A stretch of DNA of 64,000 nt from CBDBZL01 sp031399025 (GTDB lineage: Bacteria > Pseudomonadota > Alphaproteobacteria > Sphingomonadales > Sphingomonadaceae): contig JANNOJ010000044.1 of assembly GCA_031399025.1 (NCBI GenBank), positions 62,001-126,000 on the forward strand. The letters run 5' to 3'. Positions 39,348 to 47,849 of this stretch are shown one piece after another. A program made the translations under genes and the position numbers. The notes beneath the pieces were generated by a model. It worked only from the letters and a program-made list of their open reading frames with translations. It was not told where the DNA came from and did not search any database. Each line of letters starts with the position of its first letter. Position 1 is the stretch's first letter.

Positions 39348-40349
39348 ATGATCGGATCCGCCTCAGGGCCAAGCCTGCTCGGCGTCGACGTCGTCCTCCT
39401 CGGCACCCTCCTCGCCGGCTTCGCCGCGGCCGCCGTCCTGCTGGCCATTTACGCGGCGCTCACCGTCCGCGACCCGATGGCGCGCCGAGTGAAGGCGCTC
39501 AATGCCCGGCGGGACGAATTGCGGACCGGATTGATCGTCCAGGGCAGCCGCAAGCGCCAGCGGGTCGTGCGCGCCAGCCAGGCTACCGACCGGGTCAGGA
39601 ACACGCTGCAATCGATGAAGGTCCTGCAGGAAAGCCAAGTCCGCGCCATCCAGCGAAAGCTCGCGCATGCCGGCTTTCGCAACAAGGAACTCGCGGTGGT
39701 GATCATCTTTGCAAGGATGGTCCTGCCCATCCTGCTCGGATTTATTGGGGTAGTTGCCCTGTACTGGATCGAAGTTTTTCCGGAATGGAGCAGCTTGCGC
39801 CGCTTCCTGGCTTTCGCCGGTCTCGTTATTGCCGGGTATAAAGGTCCGGAAGTGTATCTGAAGAACCTGGCAAGCAAGCGCACCAAAGCCATTCAGCGGG
39901 GGCTGCCGGACGCACTCGACCTGCTCGTCATCTGTGCCGAGGCGGGCTTGACCATTGATGCCGCCTTCAATCGCGTTGCGAAGGAACTGGGACGCGCTTT
40001 TCCTGAGTTGGGCGAAGAGCTCGCGCTCACTGCAATCGAGTTGTCTTTCCTCACCGAGCGGCGTCAGGCTTTCGAGAATCTCACCTTCCGCGTCAACCTG
40101 GAATCGCTGCGCGGAGTGGTGACCACCATGATCCAGACCGAACGCTACGGAACTCCCCTGTCGTCGGCATTGCGCGTACTTTCGGCAGAATTCCGCAACG
40201 AACGGATGATGCGCGCCGAGGAAAAGGCTGCGCGCCTGCCGGCCATCATGACCGTACCGCTGATCCTTTTCATCCTGCCCGTGCTGTTCATCGTTATTCT
40301 GGGACCGGCCGCCTGCTCAATCATGGACGCATTCGCAGCTCGCGGCTGA
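39348..40349 (+). CDS. tadC: Tad pilus inner-membrane protein TadC
   Basis: A 333-residue T2SF-domain membrane protein. The N-terminal helix VVLLGTLLAGFAAAAVLLAIYAAL, central ones near FARMVLPILLGFIGVVALYW, the domain GLPDALDLLVICAEAGLTIDAAFNRVAKEL and SFLTERRQAFENL, and the C-terminal helix PLILFILPVLFIVILGPA match TadC. It lies 20 bases after tadB behind a GGGAG site. The cluster ends here; no tadD, tadE/F/G follow within the window. Confidence 0.9.
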   Translation: MIGSASGPSLLGVDVVLLGTLLAGFAAAAVLLAIYAALTVRDPMARRVKALNARRDELRTGLIVQGSRKRQRVVRASQATDRVRNTLQSMKVLQESQVRAIQRKLAHAGFRNKELAVVIIFARMVLPILLGFIGVVALYWIEVFPEWSSLRRFLAFAGLVIAGYKGPEVYLKNLASKRTKAIQRGLPDALDLLVICAEAGLTIDAAFNRVAKELGRAFPELGEELALTAIELSFLTERRQAFENLTFRVNLESLRGVVTTMIQTERYGTPLSSALRVLSAEFRNERMMRAEEKAARLPAIMTVPLILFILPVLFIVILGPAACSIMDAFAARG

Positions 40350-40386
40350 CCAGTGGTGACGCCCCCACTCGAGGGAAGCAGTCGGT

Positions 40387-40863
40387 TTACTTCAAGCCGA
40401 AGTCCCCGCTCAGAGCCTCCGGTTCGAAGTCGTCGAGCCGGGTGCGCACCTTGTCCAGCAACACCCGGAACTGCTCGAGTTCGCCATTGTCGAAGCACCC
40501 GAACATGTGTCGTTCCATCTCGCTGGCCAACGGCATGATCTGCGAATGCACATCCACGCCCTTCACCGTAAGCTCCACCAGATGCGATCGACCATCCTGC
40601 TCGTTCGGGCGGCGCGTTGCCAATCCGCGATCCGCGAGTACTTTGCACGCCCGATTGACCGCTACCTTGTCCATCAGGGTGCGCTTGGTAAGGTCGCGCT
40701 GGGTGAGTGGCCCCGCGTCGCCGAGCACCGCCATGACTCGCCACTCGGGAACGCTGAGACCAAAGCGCACGCGGTATTCTTGGGCAATCCGCCCGCTGAC
40801 GGCATTCGAGGTCAGCGACAACTGATAGGGCAGGAACTTAGCCAGTGGCATGTTCGGGGTCAT
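40387..40863 (-). CDS. MarR family transcriptional regulator
   Basis: A 158-residue winged-helix regulator. YQLSLTSNAVSGRIAQEYRVRFGLSVPEWRVMAVLGDAGPL, DLTKRTLMDKVAVNRACKVLADRGLATRRP and the wing DGRSHLVELTVKG are the standard MarR elements. Start Met 40863 (MTPNMPLAKFL) fits the family length. It is convergent with tadC. Ligand and targets unknown; it stands alone next to decayed IS DNA. Confidence 0.87.
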   Translation of the reverse strand: MTPNMPLAKFLPYQLSLTSNAVSGRIAQEYRVRFGLSVPEWRVMAVLGDAGPLTQRDLTKRTLMDKVAVNRACKVLADRGLATRRPNEQDGRSHLVELTVKGVDVHSQIMPLASEMERHMFGCFDNGELEQFRVLLDKVRTRLDDFEPEALSGDFGLK

Positions 40864-41239
40864 AACATCCGAGTGTGAGCGAGCCGGTGGGGCTTGGCAA
40901 GCCGTGACATCTGCACCCTTTCCGCCGGCGATGCCAAGTCCCACGGCAGCTCTGCCGAGATCGTGGAAGGACAGAAAAATCACTCGGGCATCCGTAATGC
41001 GTGGCCGGATACTTTCGCCAGACGCCGTCACTGCCGTACCTTCCAAGACTCCCTACTCGAACTCGGCGCCCTGTTGGTTCGGACCGGCTCCCTCGATTGC
41101 TACTCTCACGCCTAAAATGGCCTCTTGGAGCGTGGATCTAACGCGCGGCGCGGCGTCACGAAGGGACCGCTGGCGGCGGGGGTGGTTGGCGCGGCGCTCG
41201 ACGGTGGCTGGCCGGATCGCCGGCGGGCCGGGTCGCGCT
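40864..41239. other. Region between MarR gene and IS701 remnant
   Basis: No gene recognised. The first ~100 bases should hold the promoter of the MarR gene. From about 41120 onward the base composition and codon pattern become those of the decayed transposase to the right. Confidence 0.4.
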
Positions 41240-41900
41240 GGCCGAGCGGCGATTGTCGTTCCCCCTTAAGCCGGCTGGGGCCGCGGCGGGTGCAGGAAGG
41301 TTGGGGCGATCGGCCGCGCGGGCGTGTCGGGGCACCCCGTTGCCGTGATCGGCCTTCCCAGTGATCGGGGCCGAGTTCTTCCTTGAGTTGGCCGATGACC
41401 CTGTTCGCAGGCCCACCGGGCCGTTACGGCCGCCGGCCAGCTTCTTCCCGCTCGACGTCTCCGCCGGCAGGTCGCGGCAGATGATTGGCGCTCGCCGGTC
41501 GAGCGATGTTCGTCCACGAGCCATATTCCTCGCCCCGCAGGTGCGGCGCGCCCGGGTCGTGGATACGCCGGCGCGGTCGATCGCGACACACCCGCCCACG
41601 CCAGCACGCCGGGCCGCCAGCGGTCCCTTCATGCGACGCCGCCAACGACCCTGCGCCATCGTGCCGCTCCGGCATCGCCCTGGCCGATCGACTTGGCCTC
41701 GGCGATGGCGTTCTTGCGCGGGCGGCTGCTCGGGCGACCGGGAAGCTCATCGGGACAATCGGGCGCGCACACCTTCTGCCCGGTGGGGATGTCCACCGCC
41801 CAGGCGCGATCCCGCTCGCCGATCGGCGCCTCGCCCGCCCCCAGGTCGCGCGACACCAGCGCCCGGCGGCTGGCATTCCTGCCAGGTACGCACAAGCATG
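41240..41900 (-). pseudogene. IS701-family transposase remnant, frameshifted
   Basis: Reading the minus strand across several frames recovers IS701-type transposase segments in order: AWAVDIPTGQKV and SSRPRKN (about 41740-41830), MKGPLAARRAGV (about 41600-41640), IWLVDEHRSTGERQ (about 41485-41525), TARWACEQ (about 41410), and QLKEELGPDHWEGRS (about 41340-41395). The frame changes between segments and stops occur, so it is dead. No terminal repeats were identified. It borders the sugar cassette on its left. Confidence 0.75.
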
Positions 41901-42011
41901 TTGCAGGGCCAGGCCGAGCCGCGGGCAGGTGTTGAGAATGTTGAAATCGGCATCGATCGATCCGGGCGTTTCAGCAGTCACGGTCGCGGCCTCGAGCCCG
42001 TTCGTCTGGCG

Positions 42012-42953
42012 CTAATCATCGAAGGGGTCAGTTTCATGGTGTTTGCCGCGCAGAAAGGCGTCGGCGACCAGGCGCAGCGGCGTATTGTCGACATCGCAGG
42101 CGCGCATGGCGATGAGTTGCGAGAAGCGGTTGTAGAGGCCGGGATATTCGGCCTCCGCCATTAGCGGCTGGTCGATCCCCGCGATGCTGAGTTTGGCCCC
42201 GCCATGGCTGAGCAGCATCTCGCCAGCGTCGGTGTCGACCCGAATGTCCCAGCTTTGCGGCCCGATCTGGCGCCAGTCGAGCGTCACCGCGATTGGTGCG
42301 CCGCCAAGATCGCGCAGCGCAATCGTCGCGGCGATCGGCGCAGCACGGTTGGACGGGAAAAACAGGCTGGCACTCTCGACCAGCATCGGCAGGGGCAGGA
42401 TGCGTGTGGCGATCGAGAGCGCGTTGATGCCCGGATCGAACACCCCGAAGCCGCCGGGTGCCCAGATCCACGCCTGCCCCGGATGCCAGACGCGAACGTC
42501 CTCTTTCCAGTCGATTGTAACCGCCCGTACCCTTCGGCCTGCAAGCCAGGCATGTGCCGGCTCGACCGCCGGAGCATAGCGCGAATGCCAGCCGGCGAAC
42601 AGCGTAACGCCCTGCTGGCGCGCCAGATCATGCAGCAACTCGACTTCGCTCAGCGTCGCGCCCGGCGGCTTTTCGAGAAACACATGCTTGCCCGCCGCCA
42701 GCGCTTCCCGAGCCGCGTCGAACCGCACCTGTGGCGGCTGGCACATGACGATCGCCTCAAGCGACGGGGTGCTGGCCAGCATGTCCGCCAGCGTCTCGTA
42801 CGCGGGGACGTGGTCGATCCGGCCATTGCGGCTTGCAGTCGCGACGATCTCGAACCGGCCCGATCGGGCGATGGCGGGGACATGCTGGTCGCGCGCGATC
42901 TTGCCGATCCCGACCATGCCGATCCGCACCGGGGCTCGATCCGCGCTGCTCAA
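42012..42953 (-). CDS. Gfo/Idh/MocA sugar 1-dehydrogenase (L-arabinose/D-galactose type)
   Basis: A 313-residue NAD(P)-dependent oxidoreductase. The nucleotide loop is RIGMVGIGKIARDQHVPAI; the conserved EKP of the family is in VFLEKPPGATLSE; the catalytic-domain segment is GGFGVFDPGINALSIATRIL. Members close to this act as L-arabinose or D-galactose 1-dehydrogenases that form the sugar lactone. The neighbours (AraD1-type dehydratase, 2-oxoglutarate-semialdehyde dehydrogenase, lactonase) favour a pentose such as L-arabinose. It overlaps the dehydratase gene by 4 bases. Confidence 0.78.
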   Translation of the reverse strand: MSSADRAPVRIGMVGIGKIARDQHVPAIARSGRFEIVATASRNGRIDHVPAYETLADMLASTPSLEAIVMCQPPQVRFDAAREALAAGKHVFLEKPPGATLSEVELLHDLARQQGVTLFAGWHSRYAPAVEPAHAWLAGRRVRAVTIDWKEDVRVWHPGQAWIWAPGGFGVFDPGINALSIATRILPLPMLVESASLFFPSNRAAPIAATIALRDLGGAPIAVTLDWRQIGPQSWDIRVDTDAGEMLLSHGGAKLSIAGIDQPLMAEAEYPGLYNRFSQLIAMRACDVDNTPLRLVADAFLRGKHHETDPFDD

Positions 42954-43936
42954 AGTGCGTGAACCAATTGCAGCTCCACCGCAGCGATAGCCAGGGTGTT
43001 GCGGAGCGGCAGGGTAAAGGGAGGCGCCTGGATCTCGAACATGTCACCCGGCTCGGTTCTGATGCCATCGCTGAACGACAGCGTTGCGGTGCCGAAGAAA
43101 TGGACGTGGATATCGCCCGGCCGGCGGAACAGGTCATATTTGAAATGATGCGTCTCCAGGTTGGCGATGCTGTGCGACATGTTCGCCTCGCCGGTCAGGA
43201 ACGGCTTTTCCCAGATGACCTGGTTGTGGCGCAGGATACGGCTCATTCCGCGGATCTCGGCGGGCGCCGGGCCGACCAGCAGTTCGGGGCCGAGCGCCGC
43301 CTGACGAAGCTTCGAATGCGCGAGCCACAGATAATTGTGCCGCTCGGTAATGTGATCGCTGAACTCGTTGGCCAGACAGAAGCCCAGGCGAAACGGCGTG
43401 CCGTCGGGGCCGATCAGATAGATGCCCGCCAGCTCGGGCTCTTCGCTGCCGTCCAGCGCGAATGCGGGCGACACCAGCGGCGCGCCGGGGGCCACGAGGC
43501 ACGATCCATCGCCCTTGTAGAACCATTCGGGTTGCACCCCCGTCGTGCCCGCGGCCGGACGGCCGCCCTCGACGCCTTCGAGGAACATTCGCATCGAATC
43601 GGTGAGCGCATCGCCCGCCGCGGCCGCGCGGTGCATGTTGTCGCGCTCCTCTGCCGAACCGAGATGGGTAAGGCCGGTGCCGGTCAGCACCAGATGCGCC
43701 GGATCGGCATGATCGATCGGCTCAATCAGCGTCCCCGCCGCCAGTTCCGCGGCGAGATCGACCGGCGCACCGGTGCCGCATCGCGCGACGGACGTGGCAA
43801 GATCGGTCGCGTCTGCGATCGCGCGCGATGCCAGCTCGACAACGCTGACGACACCGGGAACGAGGTGAGCGCCGTCGTTATCGGCGGCGATCACGGCGCG
43901 CGCGCCATCGGCGGCACGGTGTTGCAACAGGCGCAT
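42950..43936 (-). CDS. AraD1 family (FAH superfamily) 2-keto-3-deoxy-sugar-acid dehydratase
   Basis: A 328-residue fumarylacetoacetate-hydrolase-fold protein. MRLLQHRAADGARAVIAAD, the metal-site region GTGLTHLGSAEERDNMH, GVQPEWFYKGDG, and the core ELAGIYLIGPDGTPFRLGFCLANEFSDH match the AraD1 family, which dehydrates 2-keto-3-deoxy-pentonate to 2-oxoglutarate semialdehyde. Met 43936 is chosen over a TTG at 43948. Central gene of the minus-strand operon. The exact stereochemistry (L-arabinonate, D-xylonate or other) cannot be read from sequence. Confidence 0.78.
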   Translation of the reverse strand: MRLLQHRAADGARAVIAADNDGAHLVPGVVSVVELASRAIADATDLATSVARCGTGAPVDLAAELAAGTLIEPIDHADPAHLVLTGTGLTHLGSAEERDNMHRAAAAGDALTDSMRMFLEGVEGGRPAAGTTGVQPEWFYKGDGSCLVAPGAPLVSPAFALDGSEEPELAGIYLIGPDGTPFRLGFCLANEFSDHITERHNYLWLAHSKLRQAALGPELLVGPAPAEIRGMSRILRHNQVIWEKPFLTGEANMSHSIANLETHHFKYDLFRRPGDIHVHFFGTATLSFSDGIRTEPGDMFEIQAPPFTLPLRNTLAIAAVELQLVHAL

Positions 43937-43944
43937 CAGCCCCC

Positions 43945-45453
43945 TCAATCGTCGGTTTGGTCGCGCAGCACGGCGGGCAGCAGCGCCTGCGGGAGATTCT
44001 GATAGCAGATCGGGCGCAGGAAGCGTTCGATCGCGAGCGCACCGACCGATGTCGTGCGTGCATCCGAGGTCGCGGGATAGGGCCCGCCATGCACCATAGC
44101 CGCGACGACCTCGACGCCGGTGGGCCAGCCATTGGCGAGGATTCGGCCCGCCTTGCGTTCGAGCAGCGGCAGCAGCGCTGTCGCAAGAGCGATATCGGCG
44201 TGATCCATTTGCAGCGTCGCGGTAAGCTGTCCTTCGAGCCCTTCGAGCACGGCCTGGAGCTGCGCCGCGTCGCGGCAGCGCACGACAATCGCCGCTGCAC
44301 CGAACATCTCATGGCCGAGTGACCGATCGGCAAGGAAACGGTCCGCATCGATGCTGAACAGATGCGCCTGCGCGCGGCCCGGGCCTGCGCCCGGCGGCCC
44401 CGTTGCGACCGTCGTGACGTCGTTACGGCTCGCCAACGCGGCGGTGGCGTCGCGATAGGACGCATGGATCTGCGGCGTAAGCATCAGCGCCGGGTCGTCG
44501 GCGGCGATCGCTTCGGCCGCCGCTTCCAGGAATGCATCCAGGCCTTCGCCGTCGATCGCGAGCACGAGGCCCGGATTGGTGCAGAACTGCCCGCCCCCCA
44601 ACGTCAGCGATCCGACGAACGCGCTCGCCAGCGAAGCACTCCGCGCGGCCAACGCTGCGGGCAACAACAAGACGGGGTTGATGCTGCTCATCTCGGCATA
44701 AACCGGGATCGGCACCGCCCGCGCCTGCGCAATCCTAACCAGCGCAAGTCCGCCTGCCCGCGAGCCGGTGAAGCCTACTGCCATGATGCGCGGATCAGCC
44801 ACCAGCGCCGCGCCCAGATCATTGCCAGGCCCCGCCAGATGCGCGAACACACCCTCGGGCATCCCGGTCGCTCGCGTGGCCCGCAGGACGGCGTCGGCGA
44901 TCATCGCGCCGGTGCCGGGATGCGCCGGATGGCCCTTGACCACTACCGGGCAGCCCGCCGCCAGCGCCGAGGCGGTATCACCCCCAGCGGTCGAAAAGGC
45001 GAGCGGGAAGTTGCTGGCGCCGAACACCGCGACCGGACCGACGGCGATCATCCGGCGACGCATGTCGGGGCGGGGGAGCGGCTGGCGATCGGGCAGCGCC
45101 TGGTCGATATGGACACGATCCGGGGCGCCGCTGCGCACCAGATCGGCGAACATCTTGAGCTGGCCGACGGTGCGAGCGCGCTCGCCGGTCAGCCGGGCGA
45201 TCGGCAAGCCGCTTTCGCCCGAGGCCCGTTCCAACAGAGCATCGCCAAGCGATAAGATCTCGTCCGCGATCGCCTCCAGAAATGCCGCGCGCCGTTCGGG
45301 CGCGGTGGCGCGGAAGGCGTCGCATGCGGCATCAGCGAGGGCGCACGCCGCGGCGACATCCGCGGCCGTGGAACTGGGGTAGAACGGATCGATCGACACG
45401 CCGGTCGCGCCGGCCTGGGCGCGAAACCGCGAAACGCTGGCTGCTTCAGTCAC
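43945..45453 (-). CDS. 2-oxoglutarate-semialdehyde (2,5-dioxovalerate) dehydrogenase
   Basis: A 502-residue NADP-type aldehyde dehydrogenase. The catalytic Cys is at about 291 in GGGQFCTNPG, the general base Glu at about 254 in YAEMSSINPV, and the coenzyme-fold GFTGSRAGG near 228-235. YAEMSSINPV and the short C-terminal region are typical of alpha-ketoglutaric-semialdehyde dehydrogenases. It would complete the route from sugar to 2-oxoglutarate. First gene of the minus-strand operon, divergent from the GntR gene. Confidence 0.85.
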   Translation of the reverse strand: MTEAASVSRFRAQAGATGVSIDPFYPSSTAADVAAACALADAACDAFRATAPERRAAFLEAIADEILSLGDALLERASGESGLPIARLTGERARTVGQLKMFADLVRSGAPDRVHIDQALPDRQPLPRPDMRRRMIAVGPVAVFGASNFPLAFSTAGGDTASALAAGCPVVVKGHPAHPGTGAMIADAVLRATRATGMPEGVFAHLAGPGNDLGAALVADPRIMAVGFTGSRAGGLALVRIAQARAVPIPVYAEMSSINPVLLLPAALAARSASLASAFVGSLTLGGGQFCTNPGLVLAIDGEGLDAFLEAAAEAIAADDPALMLTPQIHASYRDATAALASRNDVTTVATGPPGAGPGRAQAHLFSIDADRFLADRSLGHEMFGAAAIVVRCRDAAQLQAVLEGLEGQLTATLQMDHADIALATALLPLLERKAGRILANGWPTGVEVVAAMVHGGPYPATSDARTTSVGALAIERFLRPICYQNLPQALLPAVLRDQTDD

Positions 45454-46045
45454 ATCGGAACCTCATCTGCTCATCATCGACGGTTTTGCGGCAATCCAAG
45501 GTTGGCCGACGGCTTGCGGGGATTATCAACTCCTGCTTGCCGACCACGATCGCCGCCGAGGGTGATTTGCGGCATGGGTTGCCGGTCATTTCCGCCTCCC
45601 GAGCAGCCTTTCATGGCGATCTAGCGGTTGATGCTTGATCCTCATTGATTTGTCCGAGTATATCGAGAAGCAGTGCTCGTCAACTCGAACAAGCGAGTGA
45701 CGGTGGAGGAACGATCGTCGACCCCGCATGTCGACTGGATGTCGTGGCTGGCATTGCGGCGGGGCTCGTGAGTACCGCTATCGGGGAGGAGGCTACGGCG
45801 CAACCACTGCCGAATGCGAAACGAACTTCGGCCGCCGGTCGGGGACGAGCGCATCGGCCTCGATCCTCAACGCGTCGTCCGAGGCGGTAGTGGGTGGCGG
45901 CCGGGCGATCCTGCGCCCCGGAAACCGGGTCCGCGTCGATCTGCGCGCCTGCAATGTCGCTATGCATTCAGTATCTGTGATACGGGATGATCGGCCGCCT
46001 GAGACCGGCTGTGCGTTCGTGCCGATCAAAATGGGAGGAGCAAAG
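45454..46045. other. Divergent regulatory region of the sugar cassette
   Basis: A 592-base gap between the divergent dehydrogenase operon and the GntR gene. A perfect palindrome (45971-45983) lies in it. Open frames on both strands have no recognisable family. The length is more than regulation needs, so part may be decayed DNA. Confidence 0.5.
45971..45983. promoter_or_regulatory. Candidate GntR (FadR-type) operator
   Basis: GTATCTGTGATAC is a perfect 5-bp inverted repeat around a 3-base spacer. FadR-subfamily GntR proteins bind short GT...AC palindromes, and this one lies 62 bases before the GntR start codon. Inferred operator for autoregulation or control of the cassette. Confidence 0.45.
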
Positions 46046-46771
46046 ATGGCGACCCGTGCGCAGAACGCAGATGCCCGTTCCGTGGAGCGGATCCACGGCA
46101 GCATCGCGCACCAGCTTGGCATCGCCATCATCTCAGGCAAATATCAGCCTGGGGACGTGCTGAGCGACGAAATCACGGCTTCCGAGCAGCTCAAGGTTTC
46201 ACGGACGGCCTATCGCGAGGCAATTCGCATCCTCGGGGCAAAAGGTATGGTCAGCAGTCGACCCAAAGTGGGCACGACCATCAACCCCCGCAATCGTTGG
46301 AACCATCTCGATCCCGACCTGCTCGCTTGGTCGTTCGAGACGATCCCGGACGAGAGTTTCATCAACGACCTGTTTGAGTTGCGTGGGGTTATCGAGCCGG
46401 CGGCGGCAGCAATGGCTGCCGAGCGGCGTGATCTTGGGCAGTTAGCGCGGATGCTGTTAGCACTGCAGATTATCGAGCGTGCCACTCTGGCTACTGCTGA
46501 GGGACAAGCTGCAGACCGCGACTTTCATGAGGTGCTGCTTGAAGCTACTCGCAATGAAGCAATATCCAGCCTGGCAAGCGGCATTGCTGCTGCAGTGCAA
46601 TGGACGACAATCTTCAAGCAGCGCCAGCACGCCTTGCCGCGCGACCCCCTCGCAGACCATTATGTTGTCTATGAGGCAATCCGCGACCAAAAGCCCGCGA
46701 GTGCTCGACGCGCGATGGTTGACCTGTTGCGCCTTGGGCTCGAGGATACAAAAAGGTCGATGCGCGGCTAG
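46046..46771 (+). CDS. GntR family regulator, FadR subfamily (FCD domain)
   Basis: A 241-residue repressor. The N-terminal winged helix shows GDVLSDEITASEQLKVSRTAYREAIRIL in pieces and ends KVGTTINPRNRWN. The C-terminal all-helical FCD domain contains LFELRGVIEPAAAAMAAER and DRDFHEVLLEATRN, with His residues placed for metal and ligand binding. Start at Met 46046 follows a near-ideal GGGAGGAG site. It likely controls the flanking sugar genes in response to a sugar acid. Confidence 0.87.
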   Translation: MATRAQNADARSVERIHGSIAHQLGIAIISGKYQPGDVLSDEITASEQLKVSRTAYREAIRILGAKGMVSSRPKVGTTINPRNRWNHLDPDLLAWSFETIPDESFINDLFELRGVIEPAAAAMAAERRDLGQLARMLLALQIIERATLATAEGQAADRDFHEVLLEATRNEAISSLASGIAAAVQWTTIFKQRQHALPRDPLADHYVVYEAIRDQKPASARRAMVDLLRLGLEDTKRSMRG

Positions 46772-46897
46772 GCTCACCGCCAGCAAGGCTCAGGCCGATG
46801 CTCGGCCGACAGGCAACGCCCGCCAGCATCACGCTGTACTCAGACAAGAACGAATGATACGGATTCCCAAACGCGCGAAGGGAGAAATCGCACTTCT

Positions 46898-47803
46898 ATG
46901 AACTCGATTTCATCAGATTGCATCGTCGCATGTAAAAACAGCCTGGGCGAAGGCGTAATTTGGGACGCCAGCAGCGCTGCGATCTTCTGGGTAGATATTC
47001 CTATGCCTAGCCGGGTCCATCGTTACGACCCCGCGACCAGACGACACGATAGCTGGAGCACACCTGAGATGGTGTCCGCTCTTGCGTCGCGCGGCGACGG
47101 CACGCTGATCGTCGCAGCTCGCTCGGGACTGGCGAATTTCGATCCCGCTACCGGAAGCTTCGTGCCGGTTGCGCCTTATCCGCATGCCGATGAACGTTGC
47201 CGCAGCAATGACGGTAGGTGCGATCCGCATGGACGATTCTGGATTGGCACCATGATGAATAATTTTGACGAGGGTGGCGGGGCTCAGGATGTGACCGAGG
47301 CGATCGGCGTACTGTACCGCGTCGATCCAGGTCTCGAGATCAGTCAGGTGATCGACGGCATCGGTATTCCTAATGCCATCTGCTTCAGTCCGGATGGCAG
47401 AACCATGTATTTCGCAGATACGCTGGCAGAAACAATCTGGGCCTTCGAAGTCGATATCGCCACCGGTAACTTACGCAATCGACGCGTGTTTGTTGGCCCT
47501 GGCGTGGTCGGATATCCCGACGGTGCTTGCGTCGATGCCGAGGGCTATGTCTGGAATGCCCGTTGGGAAGGAAACTGCGTCATCCGTTTTGCGCCCAACG
47601 GCTCCATCGACAGGATCGTCGACGTTCCTGCCAGCCGGGTCACGTGCTGTGCGTTCGGAAGTTTAAATCTCGACGCGCTCTACATCACGACCTCTCGAGC
47701 TGGGTTGACCGAGGCGGCGCTGGCGAACGAACCTGACGCTGGCGGACTATTCGTGTGTTCGCCCGGGGTGATGGGTATAGCAGGCGCTACCTTCGCAGGT
47801 TGA
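46898..47803 (+). CDS. SMP-30/gluconolactonase family sugar lactonase
   Basis: A 301-residue six-bladed beta-propeller lactonase. Metal and active-site residues are visible: Glu in SLGEGVIWD (about residue 18), Asn in RSNDGRCDPHGRFW, Asn in IPNAICFSPDG, and Asp in YPDGACVDAEGYVWNARW. It would hydrolyse the lactone made by the dehydrogenase at 42012, for instance L-arabino-gamma-lactone. It follows the GntR gene on the same strand. Confidence 0.87.
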   Translation: MNSISSDCIVACKNSLGEGVIWDASSAAIFWVDIPMPSRVHRYDPATRRHDSWSTPEMVSALASRGDGTLIVAARSGLANFDPATGSFVPVAPYPHADERCRSNDGRCDPHGRFWIGTMMNNFDEGGGAQDVTEAIGVLYRVDPGLEISQVIDGIGIPNAICFSPDGRTMYFADTLAETIWAFEVDIATGNLRNRRVFVGPGVVGYPDGACVDAEGYVWNARWEGNCVIRFAPNGSIDRIVDVPASRVTCCAFGSLNLDALYITTSRAGLTEAALANEPDAGGLFVCSPGVMGIAGATFAG

Positions 47804-47849
47804 GCTTTCGCCTGCGGCATCCGAGCAGGCTCGGCGATCTCATCCTAGC

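Noticed and set aside
45728..46045. N-terminal extension of the GntR frame to 45728
   Set aside because: The GGGAGGAG site and domain start support Met 46046; the extra sequence has no family pattern.
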